DNA of 64,000 nucleotides from Phytophthora sp. 'mugwort'. Taxonomy: Eukaryota > Oomycota > Peronosporomycetes > Peronosporales > Peronosporaceae. The position numbers and the translations under genes were made by a program. The DNA lies in NCBI GenBank assembly GCA_033558025.1, contig JAUCEF010000005.1:7192001-7256000 (forward strand), given 5' to 3'. The notes under the pieces are model-generated. The model had not been told where the DNA came from. It saw nothing but the letters and a program-made list of their open reading frames with translations, and did not search any database. Shown piece by piece: positions 45,451-55,419 of this stretch (the first letter of the stretch is position 1; each line of letters opens with the position of its first letter).

Positions 45451-45938
45451 ATGACCCTAGATGAAACAGCGTGCACGCTACACCCCTCTCGAAGCTACAC
45501 GCTACACTTTGTACGGGGCAGCCGGAAAGTGAACTCGTAGCATCTTGCATAGAAACACAAAGCCTTTCTGCGGGCAGCGCATGTGACGGCAGAACCACGC
45601 ATTGTAGCAAGAGTCGTGAAGCATTAATTCGAAGTCAATAGAAGCCTTAAGGTGTATACATACGTACGTACATATCGGTGCATTAGAAACCCGCAGGCTA
45701 AGCCACCGCTCTGGCACAGGTCTGCATCGCTAAGCGGGCAAGATTGGGTGGTGACGGCATAGTCCAAGTCGCAGGTTTGTACTGAAGCAAACCCCGAGAA
45801 CCGCATCGACGGGGTGATTCTCGAGTTCTGAAAGAGCAAACCCAAACCTAATATTTTGGCCAATCAAATGGGAGGCGAGTCCTGCCTTTGTGCCGAGAAC
45901 CAGACCGAGAACTAGCACGGGCCAGCCAAACCAGCTCT

Positions 45939-45965
45939 TTTACACCCAGATCACCTGGGTGTAAA
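45939..45965. repeat. 11-bp perfect inverted repeat, 5-base loop
   Basis: TTTACACCCAG at 45939-45949 and CTGGGTGTAAA at 45955-45965. Confidence 0.8.
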
Positions 45966-46321
45966 GTTAGGCCTTATGCGTTTTCTGACATGCAAATGCC
46001 GGTGAACACAAACTTGGATTTTTATTTGCTCGGTTTTAATGTACTTGCATGTATTACTTAAAATTTTCATGCGCGGATTTATCGAATTAATCACCAATCA
46101 CGCAGCAAATCGCGCAGCTCGCGAAACGCTTGTGTTCACTATAACACAACGTTAAGTATAATTAAATTCACTGCGAGCGCATAGACCAGGCGTGAATTAA
46201 GGACTGAAAATTGTATTGGGCGATTCGGTAATTTTGGCAAAATATAGTCGGGAAGCACAAGAATACATAGGACCAATGCATAATCCACAGTGCGAACTCT
46301 AAGCAGAGGTTTTGAGAGCTA

Positions 46322-46355
46322 CACCTTTGCCGGTCCAAAGTGGTGCTAGTCCAGA
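46322..46355 (+). repeat. Left terminal inverted repeat
   Basis: 34 bp, exact reverse complement of 48704-48737. Confidence 0.92.
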
Positions 46356-46671
46356 TAACAAAAAAATACATTACACTTTAAGGCTAGTAAGCAACCTACT
46401 TAGCTACCCTACTTGGCTATTTGGGATCGATTTGGGTCATGTGGACCCAAAACTTGGGTACGAAGTATCCAATTGGTGTCCTAAAAAGGTCCATTTTCTC
46501 GAGAATGGGTACCCTGAAAGACCCATTTTAGTGTCCAGGAGGACACTGGTGGACATCCCAAAACGTCTCTGGGCCGAGTTGGACATTTGCAGGACCTTTC
46601 CGATGAGGTCTATACAAAAACCAAGTATAACCCGATGAACCAGGTGGTGGTGAGCCACCTACTTCTAGTGA

Positions 46672-46745
46672 GCTCAGATAGCTCAGCTGGTTAAGCATCC
46701 AGTGCCGGACGGAAGCGGCCAGGGTTCAATCCCCGGGCCACCAGA
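46672..46745 (+). repeat. tRNA-derived SINE-like head nested in the Tc1/mariner element
   Basis: A box TAGCTCAGCTGG (46679) and B box GGTTCAATCC (46723) occur at normal tRNA spacing. Acceptor and anticodon stems do not pair. The following 47 kb segment to about 47440 has no ORF with a family, which would fit a SINE body, but no tail or target duplication was found. Confidence 0.5.
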
Positions 46746-47377
46746 CCTTTCGGACGATAGTTGGGGCATGACCGCGAAGGTTGGGATATCTGGGCTTGTG
46801 ACTGGACTGGTGGTCTTGGGGGCTACCGGGCACCGTCTCATGGGCTGTAGGCCTGGAAGCACGATTAAACCCGGTAGTTCTTGAGACTGCTTGACCAGGC
46901 ACTTCAGTAGGAGAGATGTGGGTCGTGATTTAGAGGGACAAAGCCTCCCAGTCGTCGTCTCATGGGCTTGTAGGCCTGGTAGTACGCGCGGCTTGGGAGT
47001 GTGGCGCCGCTTTAGACCTCGATCCAAAGAGTAGTCCAGTGATGTCGTGCATGCCATAACACCCGTAAGCGTCTGTAACGTGTCGCGTTCTTCACCCGCC
47101 TGTCCGCCAACGTGGGGCCCTGCCTGGGTTCAAAAATCCACACCGCCTTCGGGTACAGCAGACATAAGGCAACGCCCGCTAAGCGATCGGCAAATGGAGC
47201 CGGGAACTTGGCGTATGGGCGTGAAAGTGGTGGAGATGAAGACAGTAATGGCCAAGCACGCCGGTGGCGGGGATGTAAGACATCAGGATGAAGCCTTGAG
47301 CTTGTGGCCTTACCTTCGGGCCACAGGCGTCTCTTTCCGGCAGCGGTTCAACATGGCCGCGGGAAAGGAGCCTGCTG

Positions 47378-48580
47378 ATGGGTTTCCACCCCGCGGTCGC
47401 TTGTGGTGCTAGACCACAGCAATCCGGTGAAGTGGCGCAAAAAATGAAATTAAAAATTTGTTACTTTTCTAGTATGTTTGCGAAAACACTAAAACGCAGA
47501 CCAAAGCGGTCTTTGGGGAGGTTAAAGCGGTGGGCTGCCAGACACACTTCCTTTTTTTCAGACTGCAGCTCAAGCCCCCCCCCCTCCCAAATCGTGGCAG
47601 CACTGGAGGGTACCTAGACGACAACTGCACCTACACTCTGCAAGCGATGAAGGACATTGTCTTGACTTCGGTGTGGACATCAGCACGTCCACCATATCCG
47701 ACAAGCTCATCGGTATGCTATACAACTGAAACAGGTAAGTTGCATATCGTACAGCTGAACTAACATTACAAGATGAAAATGGATTTATATTATTTATTCG
47801 AAGAGTATTCATATTATTCTGGCTGGTATTTACCATTATTAATTTATATCCTAGGTGCGTGTCGAGCCCCAAACATGCAACATTGATAAACAAGGGTAAA
47901 CGAAAGCAGTTTGCTAAGGACCTGCTCGCCCACATGCGCGCTGACGACTTCATCGTGTATTACGATGAGACAAACTTCAACATTTTCTGCAAGTGCACGT
48001 AGGGGGGCGCCAAAGTGGGCGAGCGTGCGACAGTTGTGCTGCCCCCGTCGAAGGGCGCCAACCTTCAGGTACAGTGTGCTGTTTCGACTGACGTCGGACT
48101 GGTCCATCATCGACTGGAACGCGGCAATATTCGGATGGACGTCAACGCGTCCTTCGTGAATGAGATCTATGCGAACACGAAGGTCTCGCAAACGTACCTC
48201 GATCACTTTCAAGGGAAGAAGATTGTGGTCGTTCTCGGCAACGCACCGGCGCACAGCCGAACAGAAGACCTCGTCGTGGAGCAAGACAACCTGGTGCTTC
48301 TTCGCCTAGCACCTTGCTCGCCGATGTGCAACCCTATTGAGGGTTGCTTCAGCGTACTAAAGGCGCGGATCAAGGCAGACCTCGCGTTGGCGCACGAAGA
48401 TCTGGTGGCTTTTTCGACCGCGTGATAAGAATGCGGAGGCTCGCATGATGATCTTGGAAGACGCTGCTCGCCGCAACATCAGCTGCATGGACCTTCGTCT
48501 GGTTAATAAGATGGCTCTGCATTGTCAACATGCTGTGGCCGCCGCTGAGCGTACGGAAGACATGCAATACGGCACCTAAT
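47378..48580 (+). pseudogene. Tc1/mariner transposase with a spliceosomal intron, broken
   Basis: A helix-turn-helix part (SISTSTISDKLIGMLYN-like, about 47670-47725 in the second frame) is followed by an intron-like 47735-47852 (GTAAGT..TAG, 118 nt). The DDE core follows: FIVYYDETNFNIF (first Asp, 47955), KIVVVLGNAPAH (48225; Gly where the second Asp is expected), then LLRLAPCSPMCNPIEGCFSV (48300; third residue Glu present), and a tail ending near 48580. An in-frame TAG at about 48000, another after the helix-turn-helix, and a frameshift near 48420 also break it. The family is Tc1/IS630-like (DDE_3). Confidence 0.8.
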
Positions 48581-48703
48581 CGGGTGTGTCAATAACGGCT
48601 CCACCGCTTTGCTATGGGGTTTCAATGATTTGCTCTGTGATTTCGTAAGCTCCTATTTAAATTTCAAAATTCATTTTTAAATTTGTAAAATAAATCGTAT
48701 TGC

Positions 48704-48737
48704 TCTGGACTAGCACCACTTTGGACCGGCAAAGGTG
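48704..48737 (-). repeat. Right terminal inverted repeat
   Basis: 34 bp, exact reverse complement of 46322-46355; followed by the TA duplication. Confidence 0.92.
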
Positions 48738-48773
48738 TAGATTTTTTTCTTAGCTAAAACGTTGCTGGGGAAG

Positions 48774-49645
48774 ATGACCGTGGCGAAGAACCTGCTGGCG
48801 GTGCGTGCCAAGGTAGCGGAGGCTGTGGCCAAGAGCGCGTGGAAACAGCAGTGTTCTCTAGTGGCTGTGAGCAAGACCAAGCCCCTGGAAGACCTACAGG
48901 AGGCGTACGAAGCCGGTCAGCGCCACTTCGGCGAGAACTACGTGCGTGCCACATTGTGATGCACTGTGCGGTATATTGACCATAGTTATGCGAAATTGTG
49001 GCAATAACAAATTTATTGTGGCAAATGATGGCACACAGATCCAGGAGCTGGTGCACAAGGCACCGCTGATGCCCGCTGATGTAAAGTGGCACTATATCGG
49101 CCACGTGCAGTCGAACAAGGTCAAGCCGCTCGTGCGTGACGTGCCCAATCTCTTTGTGGTAGAGACCGTGGACTCCATCAAGATCGCCAATGCTCTTAAC
49201 AAGGCGTCGGGCGAGTTTCGCACCGAGAAGCTCAATGTGATGGTGCAAGTGAACACCAGTGAGGAGCAGCAGAAGTCAGGTATCGATGCCGATGGATCGG
49301 TCGAGCTGGCGCACCACATTGTGACCTCCTGCGAGCATCTGAACCTCGCGGGACTCATGACTATTGGTCGCTATGGAGACACTACGTCCGAGTGCTTCGA
49401 CCGTCTGGTCGCTTGTCGTAAGCAGGTGACTGAGGCGATCGGAATAGCTGAGACGGACCTGGACCTCAGCATGGGCATGTCCGGAGACTTCGAGCTGGCG
49501 GTACGAGTTAATTTTATTGGTGGGGATGAGATGAGTTTCTGATCAGTTATTGCGGTTGTATAATGCGTAGATTTCATGCGGAAGTACTCATGTCCGTGTC
49601 GGTTCGACCATTTTTGGTGCTCGCAACTACGCTAAGAAAGGGTAG
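48774..49645 (+). CDS. PLPBP: Pyridoxal 5'-phosphate homeostasis protein (YggS/PLPBP family), 3 exons
   Basis: Exons 48774-48941, 49039-49500 and 49571-49645 (introns 97 and 70 nt, GT..AG, all phase 0) give 234 residues, the normal family length. The PLP-binding Lys is in LVAVSKTKP (K34). Further family landmarks: GQRHFGENY, WHYIGHVQSNK, VQVNTSEEQQKSG, LMTIGRYGD, LSMGMSGDFELA, and after the last intron GSTHVRVGSTIFG. Known members have no enzymatic activity and keep free PLP at safe levels in cytosol or organelles. A start at TTG 48762 is unlikely in a eukaryote. The Tc1/mariner transposon ends only 36 bp upstream, so promoter or 5' UTR must lie in the transposon or be displaced. The stop is 57 bp from the stop of the convergent PIH1 gene. 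Confidence 0.92.
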
Positions 49646-49701
49646 ACTGAAGTCAGTGGAAAAAAGGACATTGACAACTCGTGTTCGCAATCGAAATTGT
49701 G

Positions 49702-52061
49702 TTAGAGCAGATCAAATGCCAAGGCAGATTGCAAGTCGGGAATGTCTTTCCTGTTCTCGGACCATTTCGCCGCCGCACGTAGCGCGTCTTCTGTAGGCAT
49801 GCACTCTTTCTCAGGATCTTCCTCTTCTTTTTGCTTCTCCTGGTGACGATCAAGTCTTTCTTTTTCTTGCCGAACTATGTCTTCCACATCGATGTAGGTT
49901 GTCTCCGGCTCGTTCGGATACATCTCACGCCATGTTTTTCCAGCCTCTCTCGCCTTCCTGTGCATTTCTTCTGCCTCAGCACGCCTCTGTTTCCGCTGGG
50001 TCTCTGCCTCCTTCGCCTTTTGTTCGCGCTCAATTCGTCGCTGTTCCAAAATGTGCATAGACATCATATCCTTGCGGTGGAATCGGTCTTCAGGTAGTTC
50101 TTCGTCTTCCAGTACAGGGTCCCATCGTGGAGTAGCCGTCGATGCGGACCCATTTCCAGTTAATCCATCATTCGATTCCATTGCATTGGCAAGATGGAAC
50201 ATCTCCACTAGTGACTTGGGCTTCACTTTCCCAGAATCAGCCGCTGTTGCTGGTCCCTCTTTCTTGCTTCCATTCTCAGCCTTGTTTTCTTCGTCTAGCG
50301 CTCGTGCGAGAAGCCATGGAGCTGAACCACAATCAGGTCCCACAAGATGCCAGGACTTGTCGATCGTCATTGTTATATCCAACCTGTTGTGGTCTACGTT
50401 CATGCTAGCGCTTGCAGAATTTATTTCTACAGGATACGGAAGAAAGATGTCTGGACAGGATATTAGTCCCTACAGCACAACGAAGCGGTAAACAGCATTG
50501 CACTTACCCAAATCATGATGAGTCGAAGCCTTAACACTCAAAAGCTCGGCATGCAGCTCCATATTGATATCACTTGCAGTCTGCATTTGGTTTTCGAACT
50601 GAATTGAGACGATCAACTGGTCCCTTGCTTGCTCCAGCAACTCACATGACAGTGGTGTACTGCCTTTCGTCACTGAAGGAAGTCTCGAACAAACCTTACG
50701 ACCATCATTGTGCTCTTCAAACACATGGTACTTCGCTGTAGCGGTCTTTACCGCACCCGAATCTTTTGTCGTTTTCTTCGCTGCAAATTTCGCACTACCA
50801 ATCCTCTTTGAAGCTGCTGACTTGCCTCTGGCAACCTCTTGGATGATTGGTGCCTGTATTTTTCGAATGTAGTGCTTTGGTGGCGGTAGTTCTCCGCGAT
50901 ATGTCAGTCTCGGCAGTTTGTAGCGATCATCAAGCTTGATTTTATACTGTATCGACGACAAAAAGCCACGTTAGCTCACTGTTATAGTGCTTACGATAAG
51001 TGCACACGAATCTTTACCTTCTGGTCGATGTACTCGATCGCAAGCTCGCACACAAAGTTGCGGAAGGCGCCGGTTTTGTCTGCTTGGCAATCTTCCACGA
51101 CCTTCGTGTTCACCGCCACATCAAAAGCCAGCGAGCTCACTCCCTTCTTATCCTTCACCTCGTGAGGCGCACCCAGACTCAACGGTACATGAATTCCCTA
51201 AGCACATGATTTAACGTTAGTTGCCTTTCCAATTATTCAACACAACCGGATAACTCCGTACTTCTTGCTCCTTGCCCTCATCGTCTAGTTTCTTCTTCTC
51301 CGAAAATGCTTGAATTTCGTCAGCATACACTACATTCACGAAAACCTTTTTACACGCCACACAAAAAGTTAGCCATCTCCAAGGTCCTTGGCAAACAGGA
51401 GAAGCTTTGGCTCGCACCTTCTTCTTATTCTTGACGTCGGCCGTCTTGATCACGAAACCAGGTGTCACATCAATGTACATCTGTCATTCAGCACACACAC
51501 TATTAGTTCTCTAGATATTCAACGAAATGCTGACCCTCCTCTAGACGTCGAAGCGTACCCCCTCTGGCTTCGCTTTCAATCCGTCCTCCTCCATGACTTT
51601 ATCTCCAGGAAACCGCGGCTTAAATTCTAGTTGTGACCGATTGCACAATGAACCACAACATTCAGATGAGTGTTAATCCAGCACCACGACTGCATTTCTC
51701 GACTGACATCGCTTCAAACCTGGTGAGTTGATGTCAGCAGCTCCTCCCCGTGCGCCTGGCGAGCTCTTGAGCATGTCGAACAGCGCCGCATCTGCGTCGC
51801 CTTGTGGTGCGCTTGTAGAACCCTCTGGTCCTAATCCTGCTGTTTGCATTTGGCTCTGCATCGTGGCGATGAACTGCTTGTAGCCTTCTGGGTCTGTCTT
51901 CTCCAGATTGTCCAGCCACTTCGCGGCACAATAGCAAGGCGGTGAGAGGCCGTTCAGCCAATATTCTGCTCAGAATGTACAGCTCTTAATTGTGCATCCA
52001 CAACGGGGAAACGTACGTCCGCGTACTGCTCCATAGCTGCGTCGTCCATCGAGGCGTCCAT
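49702..52061 (-). CDS. PIH1-domain protein, 8 exons
   Basis: Exons 52061-52017, 51918-51720, 51626-51559, 51480-51418, 51345-51262, 51197-51018, 50946-50508 and 50426-49702 join in phase to 600 residues; introns are 66-98 nt. The PIH1 domain (about residues 105-240) shows TPGFVIKTADV, KKVFVNVVYADEI, HVPLSLGAPHEVKDKKGV, AFDVAVNTKVVED, FVCELAIEYI and DDRYKLPRLTYRG. The middle part is variable; the C-terminal third is a charged coiled coil (EQRRIEREQKAKEAETQRKQ). PIH1 proteins are cofactors of HSP90 and R2TP in assembling snoRNPs, kinases or axonemal dyneins. Since oomycetes have flagellate spores, a dynein pre-assembly role (as in DNAAF2 or PIH1D members) is possible but undecided. Confidence 0.85.
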
Positions 52062-52418
52062 CCTCGGGTAGCGAAGAGTCACGAAAGGTAGAAATGGCTT
52101 GGATTCGACAAAAGCGCCGCAGAGACTCGTATAAATACGAATGAAGTGAAGAGTGTACTGTTGACTCAAAGAGTTGTACAAGGGTGTACCGTACAATACA
52201 ATTATAATCAAAAGTTTATTGAACGCGATGGCGGACGATAGCAATTCAAGGAAGAGGACAGAGGGGAAAACACCGTGGATTTGACTCGTTCTTTCATTTA
52301 GCCCAGCTTATTGGGGTTACGACGTGCCCGGGATCGACTGCGAGAGCCTCGCCACAAGCCGAGCGCAAAGTCCCAACAGTGCGTTCCTAGCAATGGTGTC
52401 AAGAACACCAAGAGCCAC
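52062..52418. other. Intergenic, 5' side of PIH1 gene and 3' side of eL21
   Basis: The PIH1-gene frame stays open upstream of its ATG to about 52244 but without family resemblance. Nothing else seen. Confidence 0.4.
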
Positions 52419-52901
52419 TTACATCAGGTCCACGAACGGCTGCGCCGCCATGGTGATGGGCTTGGTGCCCTTGGCCTTCAGCGTGTAGGCGGCCTTGGGC
52501 TGCATGGGGGTGCGCTTGATCTGGGCGCGGACGCCAGTGGCACGAGCCTCTTTCTTCTTCAGCTCGTTCTCCTTGACGCGCGTGAGGAAGCCAAGGCGGC
52601 ACTTGGACTGGTGCACGTGCTCAATGCGCACGTTAATGTGCTTGTGGATGATGCGGTTGCCCACCACCTTGTTCACACGCACACCGACGGCACGCTTGGT
52701 CACGTTGTACACGCGTCCAGTGCGCCCGTGGTAGAACTTGTGGGGCATGCCCTTCTGCACGGCACCGTTAGCCTTAATGTCCACGTAGTCACCCACCTTG
52801 AAAGTGCGCAGGTACGTCGACATCTTGATCATGCCGCTCTGACGGAACGGACGGGCGAACATGTCGCGCGTGCGAGCGCGGTAACCGAAGGAGTGCGGCA
52901 T
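52419..52901 (-). CDS. RPL21: 60S ribosomal protein eL21
   Basis: A 160-residue intronless frame, the normal length of eL21. Family landmarks: [74 protein letters not shown] and a Lys/Arg-rich C-terminal half. It is part of the large ribosomal subunit in the cytosol. Codon use is strongly biased to C/G-ending codons, as expected for a highly expressed gene. The stop TAA lies within a sequence that resembles a splice donor (ATGTAAGTGG), which is probably coincidental because the protein is already full length. Confidence 0.97.
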   Translation of the reverse strand: MPHSFGYRARTRDMFARPFRQSGMIKMSTYLRTFKVGDYVDIKANGAVQKGMPHKFYHGRTGRVYNVTKRAVGVRVNKVVGNRIIHKHINVRIEHVHQSKCRLGFLTRVKENELKKKEARATGVRAQIKRTPMQPKAAYTLKAKGTKPITMAAQPFVDLM

Positions 52902-53530
52902 CTTTGACTAAACTGCAGTGCAACAAATGACCAGCACAAACCCATTAGTAGCTGCTCGACCAGGCATCGCCAAGGCGAGCCGAGCCTGGAGGGGAGAGCG
53001 CTGCCAACACTACGACAGAGGGAGCTGCGCTGGAACACTGTCATGTTCGTCAGGACGGAGTGTCTTTGGTTTTGTTATGATCTCTCCAGTCGTTGACCTG
53101 TATCTCCGTCATTTACTCTGATGCTCGTTGTTGCGGACGCCTCGCCCCGTTTTGGTTGGTGTATCTGAGCCCCCACTGCATGTCCTTAAGCATTGCTCTC
53201 CCTATCCAAGCGGCCCCATACATTCCCGCCAGCTAGAACCTCGCTTACCTGCAAAAGTCGAACGAGACAAGAAGAACTGCGTGAGTCGGCGAAGCTTGGG
53301 GTGTTGCTCGGGCCGCGAAACTATTGGCCGCGGAGGCGCCAGCATACAAATGCCAAGTGTAACACCCCTCGAGCCAATCACCGGCAAGAAGCCATACACT
53401 TAGAGCTCTCTGCTAAGTGCGAACACGGGTTGCAAACCCGACCCGTCGAGAGTTCGTACCTAATCGTGACAAAATGTTGTGTTAATGTACGAACACCACA
53501 CCACCCCTCTAGGCACATATCGAGGCTGCC
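52902..53530. promoter_or_regulatory. Divergent promoter region of eL21 and Fip1-like genes
   Basis: This 629-bp gap separates the two divergent genes. It is pyrimidine-rich in places but no specific box is assigned. Confidence 0.4.
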
Positions 53531-55237
53531 ATGGAGGACGAAGAGTTCGGTGAGGATGTGCTGGTGACCACGCGCACGGGCGGCGCCAGTGTCAAGGAGG
53601 AGGCCAAGACTGAGGAGTCCAGAGCCACGTGGGAATCCAGTGAGGGAAACGCCGTGAAAGCCGAAAAGAAGGAAGATGAGGAAGACGAGGACGAGGAGCT
53701 TTATGGCGGCGTCTCCATCAAGCTCAACGCTTCCGCCACGTCACAGGCAGAAGCTGCTGCTGTCTCCGCTGCTGCTGCAGCGGCAGCTTCGGTTGCCGAC
53801 AATGGTGCAGCTGGCGCTAAGCCCAGTGACAACCCGGCGGTGGACTCGGACGACGACGACGACGAAGACGAAGGCGTGGCCATCCTGCTCAGTACGGACC
53901 ACGCAAGCAGCAAACCCACGCTGCGCTTCACAGGCGGCGGCAATCGCTATGTGCGTGGAAGCTTTGGAGGTCCGCAAAATGGCGGGTCTGGAGCTCCGGG
54001 CGCTGGAGGAGCCATGACGGGCTCTCAGCCGGGGGATTCGGGCGGATCCGCGGGTGATGGGGTGGATGATTTAGCCATGTTTGGTGGACGACGCACCGCG
54101 TTCGACGTGGATATCGATCTGCTGGAGGACAGACCCTGGCGTAAACCCGGTGTGGATATCTCGGACTACTTCAACTATGGGTTTGATGAACATAGCTGGA
54201 GAGAGTATGCAGCACGACAGTTGAGGTTGAGACGCGAGCTGGCCGTGGAGAAGTCGAGAGAACAGGCATCCAGACAGGCAGTGAATGCAGCCAACCAGCA
54301 AGCGATGCGAGACAGGGATGCTAAGATGCAAGAACGTGGAGGGGGCGGGATGCCCCCGCGTGGATTCCCCGGACAGATGAAACCGGAAGGTGGAGACGAG
54401 CAGAATGGGGCTCAGCCAGGAGAATGGGGCTCTGGTGGGAATGGCATGCCCCCAATTAGCGGCGCACCGCCTCGAGGAGGACCAGGCTTTATGGGAGGTC
54501 CACCTCCGCGCGGCTGGCACCCTGGAATGGGTCCGCCGCCGGGTTTTATGAGTCAGCAGAACTGGAATGGTCCGCCCATGGGTGGCGCGCCCTGGGGCTC
54601 TGGACCAGGAAGAGGTCCTCCCTGGATGGGTGGACCTGGTGGTGGTAGAGGTCGTGGTGGTCGAGGCGGCTTCGATGATCGGGGTCGCAATGGCAAGGAC
54701 GACCGTGATGATAGGCGAGGTGGGATATCGAGAGAAGCAAGTCGCGATCGGTCGCGGTCGCGCGACCGCCCTCGCCGTGACGACTCGCGAGGAAGTGGAC
54801 GCCGAGATGGCTCTGGAGAAAAGGCTATTGCCGATAAAGCCCGAGGTCGTGACCGAGATCGAGATGGTGGGAGATCAAGAGAGACAAGTCGCAATCGTTC
54901 AAGGTCCCGCGATCGCCCTCAGCGCGACGACTCGCGTGGAAGTGGACATCGAGATGATGCTGGGGGCAAAGACGCAAGCGAAAAGGACCGAGGTCGCGAC
55001 AGAGATCGAGACAGAGACCGTGGACGTGATCGTGAACGTGAACGGGGTCGTCCCCCTCGAGAGCGTGAAGGTCGCGGAGGAGGCGGAGCAGAAAAGCAGG
55101 AAAGAGGTCGAGGAGGACGCAGTCGAGGGGATCGTGGCAATCGCTCGCGATCTCGGGACCGCAAACGTAAGAGTCGGGATGAAAGCGCTGGAGGTAGTCG
55201 AGGCCCTGGTGATCAGCGTCACAAGCGGCGGCACTAG
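53531..55237 (+). CDS. FIP1: Fip1-type pre-mRNA polyadenylation factor
   Basis: A single exon of 568 codons. An acidic N-terminus (DDDDDEDEGVAILLS) precedes the Fip1 motif at about residues 200-225, PWRKPGVDISDYFNYGFDEH with SWREYAARQ. A Gly/Pro/Met-rich middle follows, then RGG-like runs (GGGRGRGGRGG) and a long Arg/Asp/Ser alternating C-terminus (RDRDRDRGRDRERERG) from about residue 395. In yeast, plants and animals Fip1 belongs to the cleavage and polyadenylation complex, contacts poly(A) polymerase and binds U-rich RNA, acting in the nucleus. The layout resembles animal FIP1L1 and plant FIPS. The low-complexity C-terminus may vary in length between strains. Confidence 0.93.
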   Translation: MEDEEFGEDVLVTTRTGGASVKEEAKTEESRATWESSEGNAVKAEKKEDEEDEDEELYGGVSIKLNASATSQAEAAAVSAAAAAAASVADNGAAGAKPSDNPAVDSDDDDDEDEGVAILLSTDHASSKPTLRFTGGGNRYVRGSFGGPQNGGSGAPGAGGAMTGSQPGDSGGSAGDGVDDLAMFGGRRTAFDVDIDLLEDRPWRKPGVDISDYFNYGFDEHSWREYAARQLRLRRELAVEKSREQASRQAVNAANQQAMRDRDAKMQERGGGGMPPRGFPGQMKPEGGDEQNGAQPGEWGSGGNGMPPISGAPPRGGPGFMGGPPPRGWHPGMGPPPGFMSQQNWNGPPMGGAPWGSGPGRGPPWMGGPGGGRGRGGRGGFDDRGRNGKDDRDDRRGGISREASRDRSRSRDRPRRDDSRGSGRRDGSGEKAIADKARGRDRDRDGGRSRETSRNRSRSRDRPQRDDSRGSGHRDDAGGKDASEKDRGRDRDRDRDRGRDRERERGRPPREREGRGGGGAEKQERGRGGRSRGDRGNRSRSRDRKRKSRDESAGGSRGPGDQRHKRRH

Positions 55238-55419
55238 AGGATAAAAAGCAAGCAGCTAAACGACTCCAATACTATTCTGGCTCAGTAAAGTCCACCAAGA
55301 TATTAACCATCAAACACTAACAAATAACAAGTTACGTTGGACCTTGGGTCAGTTATCCGTCCGCATTTCCTCTTTGTTATTTACACGCTTCGCCAATCCG
55401 GCTGTGTCTTGCCAAGTTT
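55238..55419. other. Convergent 3' intergenic gap
   Basis: 182 bp between the Fip1-like and DPH6-like stops; no terminator or repeat assigned. Confidence 0.4.

Larger units (their letters stand above)
44251..46319. other. Gene-free region with very AT-rich core
   Basis: No gene recognised. The core 44990-45450 is described separately. A hairpin (TTTACACCCAG and its complement, 45939-45965) is the only clear structure in 45480-46319. Confidence 0.55.
46322..48737 (+). mobile_element. Tc1/mariner-superfamily DNA transposon with 34-bp perfect TIRs
   Basis: The left end CACCTTTGCCGGTCCAAAGT (from 46322) is repeated exactly in reverse complement at the right end (48704-48737). The match runs 34 bp on both sides. 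Both ends are flanked by TA (46320-46321 and 48738-48739), the Tc1/mariner target duplication. Inside lies a broken transposase gene on the plus strand (47378-48580) and, near the left end, a tRNA-derived SINE-like piece. Perfect TIRs in spite of a dead transposase suggest recent movement in trans. The right end is 36 bp before the start codon of the PLP homeostasis gene. Confidence 0.9.

Noticed and set aside
48762..48773. Start of the PLPBP gene at 48762
   Set aside because: TTG codon; the ATG at 48774 begins the conserved protein.
52412..52421. Splice donor at the end of eL21 leading to another exon
   Set aside because: The protein is already the normal 160 residues and ends in a stop; the GTAAGT is probably chance.
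53676..55244. Long alternative frames over the Fip1-like gene
   Set aside because: Shadows caused by Arg/Ser/Gly-rich low-complexity codons.
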